A stretch of DNA of 64,000 nt from Lineus longissimus (GCF_910592395.1 NC_088317.1:9426001-9490000), one strand, 5' to 3'. Shown: positions 21,240-33,194, counted from the stretch's first letter. Numbers and translations: made by a program. Notes: generated from the sequence alone by a model not told the origin.

Positions 21240-22930
21240 TTTCTTGTATCTTTTTTTTTGATGAAATGTAGTGTACTTTTTTTCCCTTTAAGTAACACTG
21301 ACAGAGGCCCATGCGTGCCTATCAATCAAGGGGCGGGTTGACAAGACTGAGAATAGTGTTGTACCGGTATTGATTATACTTCTATTTTTATGCCAATATC
21401 GATGATTTGACGCAGACTTTGTGTCAAAATATTGAAAATAAGGATAACATACTGACATAGTGAACCAAAATATCAAAGTTTAAATGGGTGTGCGCATGCT
21501 ACAATCCAGCCTTTCGTTCCAGTTAATACATTTTTTAATGTATTTAACAAAAAGAGCATTCAGAATTATGAAATATCAATGCACTACCAGAAGCCTACAG
21601 ACGCCTTAAAGGACAGTTCTCGTTAAAACGCTTAAGAAATTGGTGTGCTATGAATGGCCCGGTAAAAACCTAAGGCGGGAATAAGCTTTCATTGATAAAT
21701 CTAAGGAGTTTCAAGAACCCCAAATCACTAGTAAGGTTCATAGGATACTGGTCTATCATTGGTTTAGGTCTCCTTATCATTCACATACTCCAATATCCAG
21801 AAATATAACAATATTTACGATAACTTTTTATGTTTTTGACATTATTTGCGACCATTATCGATAACGCGCTCCATGCGGATTCGTAAGGTACTATTATAGT
21901 ATAACACCATGCCTCGTCAAGTTACCTCGCTTGCGGAGCCACCTGGGTGACCCACGTGCTTAGACTCATAGTAAACATTGTAGTAGAAATATGCTAATGA
22001 CTATCCCTTATATGGAAACCGAAGTAGTTGAATATTTTCACTGCAGGTGTCTCTGATAGTCACGTGGATTGACGAGCAATCTCCTTTAAGACCTCACGAA
22101 GCTGACTAGATAAATGTGCAAATTCATTTCATTATTCTAAATATAATTGTTAAATTGAAGCAGCTTGTTTAGAAAGTGGCAGCTCAGTTTCCCTTTAAGT
22201 GACACTGACAGAGGAACATGCGTGCCTATCAATCAACAGGCAGGCTGACAAGACTGAGAGTGAGAATAGTATTGTACCGGTATTGATTATAATTCTATTT
22301 TATATGCCAATATCGATGATTTGACGCAGACTTTGTGCCAAAATATTAAAAATAAAGAACAAATACCGGTATTAATAATATTTTCAATCTATCTAAAAAT
22401 TAGCATTCAGAGTTATGAAATATCCATGCACTACCAAAAGCCTACAGAAGCCTTAAGACCTCACGAAGCTGACCAGATAAATGTACACATTCATTTCATT
22501 ACCCATTCTAAATATAACTCTAGCTCCTAAATTGAAGCAGCTTCATATAGAAGGTGGCAGCGGAGTCCCCTTTAAGTGACAGAGGCCCATGCACGTGCCC
22601 ATCAATCATGGGGCGGGCTGACAAGCCCGGGTATAGTGTTATATTGATTACAATTCTATTTTATATGCCAATATCGGTGATTTGACGTAGACTTTGTGTC
22701 AAAATATTCAAAATAAGGATGACATAGTGAACAAAAATAACAAAGTGTAAATGTTGTGTGCTGCAATCCAGCCTTCCGTTCGAGTTAATACATTTTTTTC
22801 AAATATCAATTTCAAAAGAATGAGCATTCAGAAAATGAAATCTTCATGCACTACCAAAAGCCTATAGAAGCCATAATACCTCACGAAGCTGACCAGATAA
22901 ATGTGCTTGTTAATTTCATTATTCTAAACA
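21240..22930. repeat. Tandem array of ~370 bp units inside the 6.2 kb element
   Basis: Three main copies share AGTGACACTGACAGAGG, ATCGATGATTTGACG, CAATATC-GATGATTTGACG and GCACTACCA-AAGCC. Copies start near 21,280, 22,190 and 22,560, and a partial one follows at 22,871. The first copy is interrupted by the TTAA-flanked element at 21610-22085. Confidence 0.75.
21610..22085. mobile_element. 476 bp TTAA-flanked element with AGGA(C/G)A termini
   Basis: TTAA lies on both sides (21606-21609 and 22086-22089). Terminal inverted repeats are AGGACAGTTCTCG and AGGAGATTGCTCG. The uninterrupted site is present in the next tandem unit (GCCTACAGAAGCC-TTAA-GACCTCACG at about 22441-22465). TTAA targets with AG-starting ends fit Kolobok better than piggyBac, but no transposase is present. 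Confidence 0.75.
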
Positions 22931-23326
22931 TAGCCTTCTCTTGATTTGATAATGAAAACATGAAAACAGCTTGAATTTCCGGTAGGCATCTTCATTGGTG
23001 GCAGAAGGAAGTGTGAACACAATTTATGAAACCAAGTATAAATACAGTACGGTAGATGGTTGGTATTTCAAAGTTCGAAGAGAGCATTTTAGTATAGCAA
23101 TTAGCATTACATTATAAAATCAAACCTACCTTTTTCTGCACCTGGTAAGCCTATGTCATTGACATCACCGGGATCCATCATGCTGAACACAAACCTGAAA
23201 TAATTGGTGGTGGAGATGGGGTTTAAATACATGTACGATCGTTTAAATCTTAAATGCATTGGGGAATACTGGGGAGAATACAGTCACCCAAAAAATAATC
23301 TGGGGGTATCGGTATCAACCAGTATC

Positions 23327-23720
23327 ACAACGCCCTCAAAAAATTTATCTTGTTGTAGTAGGTTGGATTAAAATTCTAACATTTATACACATCTAGTTAC
23401 TTTACCAAACGCTACTTCATTCTGTTAACGTCATTAAGTAGGTCTAGGTCATTTGGTTGGTAATAAAGAGTGGGTAAGTTCGAAACTTTAATAGTCATAA
23501 ACCAAGGCAATACGGCCACCTAAATTGCAACGCCCTCAAAAAATTTATCTTGTTGTTGTAGGTTGGATTAAAATTCTAACATTTATACACATGTAGTTAC
23601 TTTACCAAACGCTACTTCAGTCTGTTAACATCATTAAGTAGGTCTGGGTCATTTGGTTGGTAATAAAGAGTGGGTAAGTTCAAAACTTTAATAGTCATAT
23701 ACCAAGGCAATACGGCCACC
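23327..23720. repeat. Recent direct duplication, period 200 bp
   Basis: Two nearly identical segments (23327-23520 and 23527-23720) run from ACGCCCTCAAAAAATT to CAATACGGCCACC. Differences are a handful of single bases, so the duplication is young. Confidence 0.9.
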
Positions 23721-24710
23721 GCGCTAACGATGTTTATTATACTTGTTTTGCAGCTTGGTATTTGCAGGACTCATTCAAATGGGAGAGCCAAGAGTACCAA
23801 TAAAGGGAATGGCTAGGTAGGGTATAGTGACTACTAGTATAGCCTACATGTGCAGTTACACAACGGCAAGTCTTGGAGGCAGGAATGATTCTGCCCATAC
23901 ATACATGTCATGTCTGGGCCGACCGCAAGATCGATGTGCGCGAATCGGTACTAATTTAATTCTAGTCATAGACCTAGGCCTACTTGATACAAGCCGAACT
24001 ACTTGAAATGAGAATTTAGGATTGATATTGATATTCAACACATGCGATCGGCCCTGATGTCACAGGACTGTGAACAGATAGGCCTATAAAAGCACATTTA
24101 TAGGCTGAGTACTAAAAACAATGATACGGTAGCAATTAGAAGCAAATTTCTCTAGATGCAACTGTTGAATCTCAATTAGACTTACCGATAAAGATCGAAA
24201 ATAACAAAGATAAATGGGCAAAATACACATCCGTCTTTCAAGATATAAATCAATGAAAGAATGAAACAAGAGCATCGCATGCGCATTTCATGCACATTTC
24301 GTGCACATTTCATTTCAAACGAAGTACTTTTCAAGTTCGTTTGGTAGTGCGTTTTCTGTTCGTTTGAAATGAATTACATTTCCAGTTCGTTTGAAACGAA
24401 GTGCGTTCGACAATCGTTTCGTTTGAAACGAAGTGCGTTTGACAATCGTTTGACGTGCGTTTGAGATCCGTTTAGTGCGATCATTTGGAAATCGTTTGGC
24501 AAGCATTCTGATCGGGCGTGTTCGTTTGGGAGCGTTTAGAAATTTTCGTCTGGGGTGTGCAATTGTTTTCAAACGCTTTTCAAACGGCTGATAAACCGAT
24601 GATTTTCGTTTGAATTTCGTTTTAGAATAAATGCTTTTTGCCCGTTTCAAAAGCGTTTGAAACTAAATCAATTTGGAGACGGCCCCTTATATCCTTGTTA
24701 CACTTCTTTA

Positions 24711-25885
24711 AAGCCTGGTCTACACTATCAAACATTCGCCAACAATTGTTGGCCAACATGAGCCAACATCATTTTGGCGAATGTTTGGGGACCTGTCCAG
24801 ACTATCAAACACAGGCAAACATTGCCAAACAAGTTTGGCTAAGTTTGGCATGAATTTGAGCGCCATTTGGAGGGAAAATCAGTCATTTCTCTCCATATTT
24901 CTTTAAAACAATGGAGAACCACAGGAAGAAAGCATGCCTAGGTGCTTCAGCAGCAATTCTTTCAGCTGTGATTAACCCCCGTCGCCGCCGCAACTGACAA
25001 AAGTCATACTTGTGGAAAAAGCATGCATGGGGCCTATCACTGCCTCCTTCAAGAGTTAAGGGCCTCAGACCCAAAAAACCTCAAGAATTTCCTGCGGATG
25101 GATAAAGCTTTTTGTATTCCGAAATTAAATGTTCAATTTCTTGAAAGTACCATGAGACAAGACCACCATTCATTTTTTAAGCCTTTTAGTAGTTAAATTG
25201 TCAATGTTTGACCGCGACACATCAAATACTGCGTGGGGTTGTGAATCTGACATTTTGATATGATATTCCGGACAGTCGGGCAAGTAAATGGTGAAAAGTA
25301 AACTGGTAGTTGACCACGGATTTTTTTTTTATAATCGACAAATTAGACAGACTTTGATATTTCCACTCTTTTCAGCCAACTGGCAGAATAAACTCAAAAC
25401 ACGCCCCCTATTACCCAATTAGCAAAATCCGAAATTAATTTTTTCATCAAATAATTTCTTTATATCTGTAGACTTGCCACAACAAATATTTTTTCAATAC
25501 CTCTCCAAATATGTACTTGAGAGTTAAAAACATGCACTTGTCTGATTGATAGGCCTCGACCCTCCAACCTATGAATATTCATTAGTGGTCTTGTCTCCCA
25601 TTCTCTATCTTTCATTGAGGCTGCCATTTTGTCCCAGTAACTCCATCACATGATCCAAATCTGTTTCCTGATTGGCTGTTGTTTGCCCAACACCAGCCAA
25701 CATGTTTTTCAGAAGGTGCATGGCCTAACATTGGCCAGCATTGGCCAGCAAGTTTGCTGATGTTTTCACTTGTTTTTCGACCCGTCCACACTGGCAAAAA
25801 ATAGCAAACATGCCTCTGCAACAAGGCCCAACACGATGTTGGCCAACAATTGTTGGTTCATGTTTGCTAGTGTAGACCCACTTCC
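24711..25885 (+). mobile_element. PIF/Harbinger-derived element with transposase N-terminal remnant
   Basis: Inverted ends contain TGGTCTACACTATCAAACAT and GGGTCTACACTAGCAAACAT, followed by CAACAATTGTTGGCCAACAT on both sides. TTA lies outside each end (24708-24710 and 25886-25888). On the + strand, about 24911-25120, a broken ORF starts MENHRKKACLGASAA, has an Arg run, and after a frame shift continues YHCLLQELRASDPKN, then LKNFLRMDKAF. That pattern (HxLLxELR ... FLRMD) is the N-terminal region of Harbinger transposases. The DDE core is absent. Confidence 0.75.
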
Positions 25886-25888
25886 TTA

Positions 25889-27016
25889 TCAGACCACATG
25901 TCAATGCAAGACAGATGCCTGAAAATCCACATTTAATGGCCTCAGGGGCCTGATGCTGATGTTCTTCACTCATATTCACCATCACCACTTCATCAGTTCA
26001 TGTGGGCAGAGACATGTATTCATCCACAGGCGGAAGTGTGGCACTACACATAGTCCGTACTGAACTGTGAAGCTGTGGTAAATACATGACTGTGATGGGT
26101 GAAAGTGGATTTATCTTCAATCTTTGGTGGATTCTTAATCTACAGAGCCAGGCCATAACGGGTATATACTTTTTGATAAATAATTTAAGGAAATATTGTC
26201 TCACTGGCCAGTTTAGAACTTGTATTCTAATAGGCCCATATCAGTCCGCGAGTGACGATTTGATGGCAATGATGTACACAAATCAATTTTTCTCAGGCAA
26301 TCAGTATTGGAATGTTTTGAATTTTTACTATTATTTCGATAAAAGCCTCTTGTAAACACATAAAATTTGGTGGGAATTAAAGCACCCTTTGTACTTTTTT
26401 CACCAACCTATATTCATTAAAATGTACACAGAATGTACACGCTGACTTATAGAGGTCTCTGGCCATGTGCTCTTCACATTTTTTTTTTCTTTTTGGTGCA
26501 TAGTAAACCTGAAAGCACAAATTCTGGAACTGCCGTGGAAGGGGCAATGGCGTGGGCAGAGGGCACCTGGGGCAAACATATTTATTTTGGGTGATCAATA
26601 CTGAGATAATCTTGGTACTTGCTCAAATGATTAACAGTACGCCTCCAATGTTTAAACAAAACTGGGGTTTTAGGTCATCTCTGTGCAACTGAAAAAACAA
26701 ATACAGGGATGGTCATAGCGCTCTGTAACAGAAGGGAAAGTAGCGCACAAACTTTCTATTCTTTTGAATGACAGCACTACACTTCAGGTCACTTATGACC
26801 AAAGATAATCTCCCAAACCCTGTGGCAGCTGACATTTCACACAATGCGTTTAACTAAATATTTCGGCCATTGGGGATAGTGCAACTTGAACGACCATGAT
26901 ACCTTTAATGCCGGAATTTTAAGAAACCCATTATTTGTCAGAAAACAGCAGAGGACCTATACTTCATAGCCGCTATAAACAATATGTGGTCCATAAGCTG
27001 GGACAAGTATGAAAAG
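25889..27016. other. Unassigned DNA with two exon-like minus-strand stretches
   Basis: On the minus strand, about 26077-25917 lies between a CACAG acceptor and a CAG, and about 26598-26520 ends NKYVCPRCPLPTPLP before a GTTTAC donor. I do not recognise either. They could be 5' exons of the damaged gene that starts at 18410, cut off by the two TIR insertions, but nothing proves this. Confidence 0.3.
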
Positions 27017-27052
27017 TTTCCATTTCCTGTGAAATGTCATTTTATTAGTTCA

Positions 27053-27215
27053 TACCTACCCAGGTCAGACTTTTGCATGTGTACTCCATTCGGACACACC
27101 CGAGGAAGAAATATTCTATTTATAATAGAAATATGCTAGCTAGTTCGCTTAGCTACACCTAGGCGGCGCCCCAATACAGCCTCTGCCTCGTGTGAGCCGC
27201 CATCACTAGTACTTA
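27053..27215 (+). repeat. DIRS inverted terminal repeat, 3' side
   Basis: Nearly perfect reverse complement of 33195-33357, with a few mismatches and small gaps. Confidence 0.9.
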
Positions 27216-27259
27216 TTACTCGAGCGCATCGAGTAAGTCCCGTTGCTGTGGGGACAGGC

Positions 27260-27352
27260 CGGGCAGGTAGTCTGACCTGGGTAGGTACGAACTAATAAAA
27301 TGACATTTCCACAGGAAATGGAAATTTTATGTCGTTCATACTCTACCCAGGT
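27260..27352. repeat. DIRS internal complementary region
   Basis: The first half is complementary to the outer flank of the 3' repeat (27017-27072) and the second half to the outer end of the 5' repeat (about 33325-33370). The two meet at about 27325. This bridge is used in DIRS replication to form a circle. Confidence 0.8.
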
Positions 27353-27875
27353 CAGACTTTTGCATTGAATACCAACAACCAAAGGAAGGAGGGTTAACGG
27401 TGACTTACCATGTAGTGAAGTGAACTGTCTCCAAGCTGTGCAGCAGAACCCAACGGGTGAGACCAGGGGACCCAGAGAAAGAATGCTTGGGGAAAACCCG
27501 GGCTAGAGGTCAACAGGCCCTTTGACAACAAAGGGAAGCATAACTGGGAAAACCCATCCCCTCCTAGACGGTGACAAAACCACCTCAACACGGTACAAGC
27601 TCAGCACATATCGTCAAGAGACACAACGTGGAAAAAATTTCTTTTTTTCACGAGAAGGAGAGCACGCCCCTGAATAACATGGAGCGGCCTCACTGACTAA
27701 CTCTCAAAAGTCCTAGGCGGCTGAACCCTAGGACAACTGGACGGGGCGAACGCGCAGGCCCGAAGACCCGGCGAGAGTCTATAGAACAACAACCCCCCCC
27801 CCCCGCTTAAAAAGGAAGGAGGACAAGACAGCCAGCAGGAGAGAAAATCAACGAGTGGTCAAGGCAGGGAAACAC

Positions 27876-29157
27876 CTAGACCACGTGCTGAGCAGCGACA
27901 ACTGGACCAAGAGACAGCATACCGTCTGTTAACTTGGAACAATCGCGCATATAATACTGGGAGAATGTAGAGTGAGAATGTAGAGTCGCATCTAAAACCT
28001 CGTTCAGCGCCACTCCCTTATATTCGGCCCACAAAGTAGAAATGGCCCGAATCTCGTGGGCCGTAATGGCGACAAGGCGACGAAGCTCTGGAGAAACGAG
28101 TGTCATAGAATAAGCCATCCGGATAGTGGCCACCAACCATCTGCCGACCGTGGCTGCAGCTATCTCCATAGTAAACCCCTCTCTATAAGACAAAAAGAGG
28201 CGCTTCCTGCCTAGGCGAACAGCAGGCTCCTTAGTCTTATTAGAATAGAACTTCAATGCCCGAACAGGACAGAGAGTTCTGTCCGGAAGGTCTCTAGAGA
28301 CCATAGCGGATAACGAGGGGATAAAAACCGGGCGCCTGGAGGTGTGCGGCGCCTGGTTTTTAGTCAGAAAGCCTTGGACAAATTCTAGAACCGCGCCCCT
28401 CTTAGTGAAAGCCAATTTATCAAAGGCTAAAGCATGGAGCTCAGACCGCCGCTGTGCCGTGGCCAAAGCCACCAGGAAAACGGTCTTAAAGGTCAGATGT
28501 TTAAAATCTGCCTGATGCATGGTCTCAAATGGAAATTTCATGAGAGCCCTTAAGACCAACGAGAGGTCCCACTTGGGGAGAGCTGAATGGAGCGAGGACA
28601 CTCCAAAGACATATTGCGAAGCAACGATGAAACAGCGTAATCCCAAGACGGTTGCCACGATTCAGTCAGCTTTAAGGTCTTCCGAAAAGCCTCTCTCTTG
28701 GAGGAAATACCCAACAGCCTCCAGGCGTGAAGCCTGTAAAAAGAAGGGTATTGATGATAGACCCGGCAGATCGGGTGATAAAGCCTGACCCGAGCAACTG
28801 GCCACCTTGTTGAGTACCGGTAGCAACAAAGGGGTTGGCGGGTATGCATAAGCATTGAGGCCGTCCCAGGAGGCCGACAGGCTGTCCACTCCCAAGGCCT
28901 CACCATCCGGAAGGGGTGAGTAGTACAGGGGGAACCTCTTGTTCAACCGAGTCGCAAACAAGTCCACGACCAAAGCATCCCACAGGGCCCCCAGGCGAGA
29001 GACCACCTCGCGATGGAGGGTCCACTCTGTCTAGACCAGATGATTCGACATGGAAAGGGCGTCGGCCAAGATATTTCTCTTGCCGGGGATGTGACGGGGG
29101 AGGAGCTGGATATCCAAGCGGCGACAAAGCTGCAGGAGCTCCCAAGTGAGACGGCAC
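27876..29157 (-). pseudogene. DIRS tyrosine recombinase
   Basis: The open stretch 28658-27876 (260 codons) holds the catalytic half. It has arginine in TAQRRSELHAL, the H-x-x-R pair in ITAHEIRAIS, and the tyrosine in STFSQYYMRDCSKL. The usual Trp/His before STF is Leu here. The N-terminal core-binding part is spread over other frames between about 28550 and 29157 (LGALWDALVVDLFATRLN, for example), so at least two frameshifts separate it from the catalytic half. Its role is to integrate the circular DNA intermediate by site-specific recombination. Confidence 0.85.
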
Positions 29158-29159
29158 AA

Positions 29160-30464
29160 TGTGTCAGATCTCATCCCCCCTGTCCCCGAATATAAGCAAC
29201 CACCGTCGAATTGTCGGAGAAAAGAGAAACCCTGTGACCCCTCAGATGAGACGTGAAGGCCCTCACGGCCAGGATGACAGCCTGCATCTCGAGGATATTG
29301 ATCGAGAGACGCGCATCCTCCTCTGACCACGTGCCCTTGGTGGTCAGGTCCCCTTTCTTCAAATGGGCGCCCCAACCATAAAGGGAGGCGTCCGTGAACA
29401 GAGACATCTGGGGCGACGGAGGGCTGAGCTGCACTCCGCAGAGGAGCTCCGTCTCCGAACCCCAGAAACTCCACACCTCCCCCAGAAGGGACCCCAGGAT
29501 AAAAATCCGCTGGTCGAGGGAGTCCGTGAAAGGACGCCAACTCGACAGCAGGAGGAGCAGGAGTGGGCGCATATACAGGCAGTCAAAAGGAACCTGGTCC
29601 GCTGCCGAATTGAGCAGCACCAGCAGCGACAGAAACTGTCGGGCTGTGGCGCTGTCCTGACAGCGAAAAATCCCGACCAAGGACCGAATCTTGCGAATTC
29701 GGTCCGGAGGGGGGGACATCAGGCCCTCTCGTGTGCGAAATCGCACCCCCACGAAGACATAATCCTGAGCTGCGTCCATCTCGGATTTGTCCCAATTTAA
29801 CAACCACCCTGCCTGTCTGGTTGTGACGAGCAGAAATTTTGCCTGCTTTCCCAGACGGCGATGAGCCTGGTACCGTAGCAGCCAGTCGTCGAGATAGCAA
29901 TGGAGCTTTAAGCCCATGGTGTGAAAAGGGCGCAGCAAACGCCTTGACGACTGTGGTGAAAATCAGCGGAGCAGAAGCCAGGCAGAAAGGAAGGGCCTGA
30001 AACTGATAAACCCTTCCTTCGAAGAAGAAACGAAGGAAGGGCTGAAACTCTGGATGGACCGGGACACGTAAGTACACGTCCTGAAGGTCCAGTGAGATAG
30101 CCCAATCGTTGGGCTGCACCGCGACCGCTACTGACCTGGTTGTCTCCATCATGAAGCTGGGGACCCGGAGGAACCGATTCAAGCTGGACAGGTCAATGAC
30201 CAGTCTCCACTTCCCCGACTTCTTGGGGACCAAGAAGACGTGGCTGTAAAAGCCCGGGGAGGAATGGTTGTCCACCAGCCTCACTGCCTGCTTCTCGAGA
30301 AGAGACAGGACCTCCAATCGAAGGGCAAGCGCGCTGACGGGGTCTACTGGGGGGGATACCGGGGTGTGAGTCGACGTCATAGGAGGGGGACGAGAAAAGT
30401 CCAATCGGACACCGTGTCGGAGCATATCCGGAACGGGGAGTCTTTTTGACACCACCGGTCCCAA
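29160..30464 (-). pseudogene. DIRS reverse transcriptase and RNase H
   Basis: RT begins in the 30464-29583 frame: HVFLVPKKSGKWRLVIDL, then DWAISLDLQDVYLRVPVHP, then FQALPFCLASAPLIFTTV. It continues, after a frameshift near 29,930, with the catalytic box HCYLDDWLLRYQ and VGVRFRTREGLMS in 29938-29171. RNase H follows: SLFTDASLYGWGAHL, ILEMQAVILAVRAF and SLFSDNSTVVAYI give the D-E-D residues. One or more frameshifts make it non-functional as written. It would copy the element RNA into DNA in the nucleocapsid. Confidence 0.9.
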
Positions 30465-30548
30465 AAGGCTGCGAAGTGGCGCAGTCTGCCACCCACGACG
30501 CCAACTGTGGGGGCGCCACCTGGAGGCGCAGGAGGAAGGACTAAAGAG

Positions 30549-32084
30549 TCACTTGCGCTTGCCCGCGACCCTTCTCTTGGAAGGGACGCTTGGGCTGCCC
30601 ACCGCTCCCGCCCCTGCCTGAGGAGCGGTGGCGCTTATTGGAGCGGCGAGAGGGAGCCGCAGCTTCTGCCTGCCCTTGGGGACAAAAGGAGGAGGAGCCA
30701 CGCGAGGACGAGGGCCCACGAGGAGCCGACGAACCTCAGGGACGTCGCGACCCCACCTGTAGTCCCCTGCCCGCGGCCTGTGCATAGGAACGCGGACGAG
30801 GGGCGGCCTGGGGAGTCGAGACTGACACCATCAGGCGATCCGACTGTGCCTGAGCACCCAAGGTGTCAGGTAGGGAGTCATGGAACAAGAAAGGGCCACT
30901 CAATGAGCTGGTTTTTAATGCCCCCCGCAGAAACTGGGACCTGACCGTGCTCAACCCCTCGATGAGCAGGTCACGGCGTTTTAGCACGCCGTTAGCCGCC
31001 AGCTTAGCAGCCAGATCAGATCACTGGTATGCTGCAGGGATTGCTGGAGGGACATCGCGACAACGCGCTGTTCCTCCGAGGCATCTGCGGCTAAAGACCT
31101 GGTAAGAGCACACACAGTCAGGTCGACGTAAGATAACACCGCCTGGGTCTCTTTAGCCAGGGCTTCGTCATTCTTCGCATCCTTTAAGGCCGAAGAAGAG
31201 ATGACTTTAGGGGGTACCAAACCCGAAAGTTGGATGTCGTCCTTGAGGGGCGACAGTGAAACCGGGTCGGTTCCCGACGGTGAGACCTGATAATAATCGG
31301 GTCTATAGGACAGGCTTGGAGGGGAAGCGGTCGTGAATCGCTTCCCAGCCTGAGTCCAGGCACCCGGCCCCGTAAACGAGAGCGTCGAGACCAGGGCGCG
31401 CTGGTGACCCCCGCAAGAAGGCGCTGTATCCCCGAGAGCCGTATCCAACCATGTGGAGGCTCTAATCAGGGCCGGAGACGCAGGCAATTCTTGAAAAGCC
31501 CGGTCAAGGACCGCATCCGACTCCTGCTTGGAGGCGTCGCCGAACAAGACGAACGGCACCTTACTGAGGGCGGGGTTGACCGTCAAGAGAGGAAAAGTGT
31601 CTTGCGGCATAAATTGCCGAACAAGAGCACGCAAGTCACGCATACCGGCGACAATGGCGGAGTCCTCACCCCTGGAGGGGTAATCAGCCTGAGAGGCCGA
31701 AAAAGACTGTGAGTCGCTAAACTCACAGTCCATTGGCTGATAACCCAAGTCAAAAGCCACCGGCCTATCGGCCGGGCGAGTCGAGGACCTGTCATGGAGG
31801 TTGGAAGCCTCCATACGGTCAGTCAGACTCCTAAGCAACTGCCGTTGCTCCTCCGTGAGAGAGGAAGCAAGAGGCTGAGGCTCATAGCTCAAATCGGACT
31901 CCCGTGGGGCAGACACAGGAGGGGGGAGGGGGCATGCCTGATCGGCAGCCACACCCGTCAACCCCAACAAACCCGACAGAGCAGGGTGTGGTCGGACTGG
32001 GGAAATGGACGGTGTAACGGCACCCATAACGGGGGGGGAAGGGGGCGCACCAGGGCCCCTCGCCCGTGAATAGTGGTCGATCAC
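30549..32084 (-). pseudogene. DIRS gag-like protein
   Basis: The open frame 32084-30981 (367 codons) has the gag-like core (MRDLRALVRQFMPQDTF and ASTWLDTALGD). It continues in another frame (30985-30549) with LKRRDLLIEGLSTVRSQFL and a long Arg/Gly/Ser-rich basic tail suited to nucleic-acid binding. A further basic, Pro/Ser-rich ORF upstream (32714 to about 32470, MPSSSPGTAGKKTKKVRR) may be the true N-terminus. The reading needs a frameshift near 30,985. Confidence 0.7.
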
Positions 32085-32089
32085 CTACC

Positions 32090-33194
32090 CCCTGCCCACA
32101 CCGGGCAGGACACCTCCGGGTGGGCGTCCGAAGCGACGACCGACCGAGTGAGGGTCGGACGGACAAGCCCGCTCCAAAGCGAAGGGGTGGCGGATCCTCG
32201 GAGTGGCCGTGGACTCAACCTTGGCGCTGGCAGTGCCAGTTGCCGCCGGCAAGGACAGCGGCCGCAACCCCGTCACAACTCCCGGAGGGGGACGGGGGAG
32301 CACGCCTTAAACAACAGGTGGCTCACCGGGGACGACGCTGCTCACCAACCCATAACAGGTGGGGGCATCGGTGGGGGGATCGGGACGTAAAACGTCCAGA
32401 GTCCCACCCGGGGCCGTGCCTCTTGGAAAGGGGGCAGGGCTAGCCCTGGGGAGTGTCCTTGAACCAGGGTCACCAACACTCAAACCAAAGGCCTCCCCAG
32501 GGGGCACAACCCCAAAAAGAGGGGTGCCCGACCTGGGGGAGGGGTCGGGGGGGTCGAAACCCCCCAGAGCCCCGTGGACCTCGCCGCTTAGCGGGGGTCT
32601 GTGAGAAGGGCGAGGGAGAGAGGGTCAAAGACTCCCTTCCCTTTGTGGGCCGCGCCCCTCTCCTCACCTTCTTCGTCTTCTTGCCGGCAGTGCCGGGAGA
32701 AGAGGAAGGCATCCTGGGGGGAAGGGTCCGGCCCAATTGGGGCGGAACTACCGGCACCCTGACACGGGGAAGAACCGGGCCGGGACTATGACTCCCCGAT
32801 ACACCCGTAAAAGGACCTCGAAAACCCGCCCTGAAGGGCAGGAGGTCCAAAACAAAGGGTGGAACACCCAGAGAAGAAAGAAAAGATAGCAATAAAGATA
32901 CCATTATGCCGATTTTCTATCGGAAAAACCACAAAAGTTATAAAAACGAACGGGTCACGTTACCAACAGCCCGAGAGAACGGAGAAAAAATTTCTTGGAG
33001 ACGGCAGGAAAAAGCACGCTCCAAAAGCAGAAATCGAGGAGGGATTGTAAAAGAACGATCTCACCCTTCTCCTAGAATAAATAAGCCTCCCGAAGGTGTC
33101 CTGGGGTGTCCTTCTTTAGCGTGGAATCGGCCAAAATTTGGCGAAAACGACGTGAGAAAACTCGGGACAATGTGTAACAGTGTACTGAGGAAGA
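32090..33194 (-). other. DIRS 5' region, GC-rich
   Basis: This is leader sequence between the 5' terminal repeat and gag, with long GC-rich runs and many incidental ORFs on both strands. Only the basic ORF from 32714 is a plausible coding segment. Confidence 0.5.

Larger units (their letters stand above)
20555..23197 (-). pseudogene. Three-exon gene ending in an SGNH-like DGLHP block, - strand, inside the TIR element
   Basis: Exon about 23140-23197 follows ATTATTTCAG, reads FSMMDPGDVNDIGLPGAEK, and ends at a GTAGGT donor. Exon about 21000-21183 follows TGTACAG in matching phase and reads SGNFLGLTAYWLSLKSFS, GSTDGVFFIPFPDEKTL and YAVKICNVF, ending at GTAAGT. Exon about 20555-20817 follows ATGATTTCAG and reads RVFCRGRGQRDSSQDERP, then VSRNDGLHPTLEGSKVLTQL, and stops. 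DGLHP matches the DxxH block V of SGNH hydrolases. Phases join cleanly and there is no stop inside, so this may be more intact than its neighbours. No 5' start exon was identified. Confidence 0.45.
18470..24686. mobile_element. 6.2 kb TIR DNA transposon with CAAACG-array ends and SGNH-hydrolase-like exons
   Basis: Ends are GGGGCCGTCTCAAAATTG (18470) and, on the reverse strand, GGGGCCGTCTCCAAATTG (24686). TTA lies directly outside on both sides (18467-18469 and 24687-24689). Imperfect TIRs of about 43 bp lead into about 350 bp on each side crowded with CAAACG/CGTTTG. A TTA duplication fits PIF/Harbinger (TWA targets), but I see no Harbinger transposase, so the superfamily is open. The interior carries an SGNH-like exon on the + strand, a three-exon gene on the minus strand, tandem repeats, a TTAA-flanked nested element and a diverged dispersed repeat. 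It lies 57 bp upstream of the large pseudogene's first exon. Confidence 0.75.

Noticed and set aside
18470-24686. Assigning the 6.2 kb element firmly to PIF/Harbinger
   Set aside because: Only the TTA duplication supports it. No Harbinger transposase or Myb-like protein was found inside.
30981-33050. Many long ORFs on both strands in the GC-rich block
   Set aside because: High GC removes stop codons. Only the minus-strand gag frame has a domain that fits the DIRS order.
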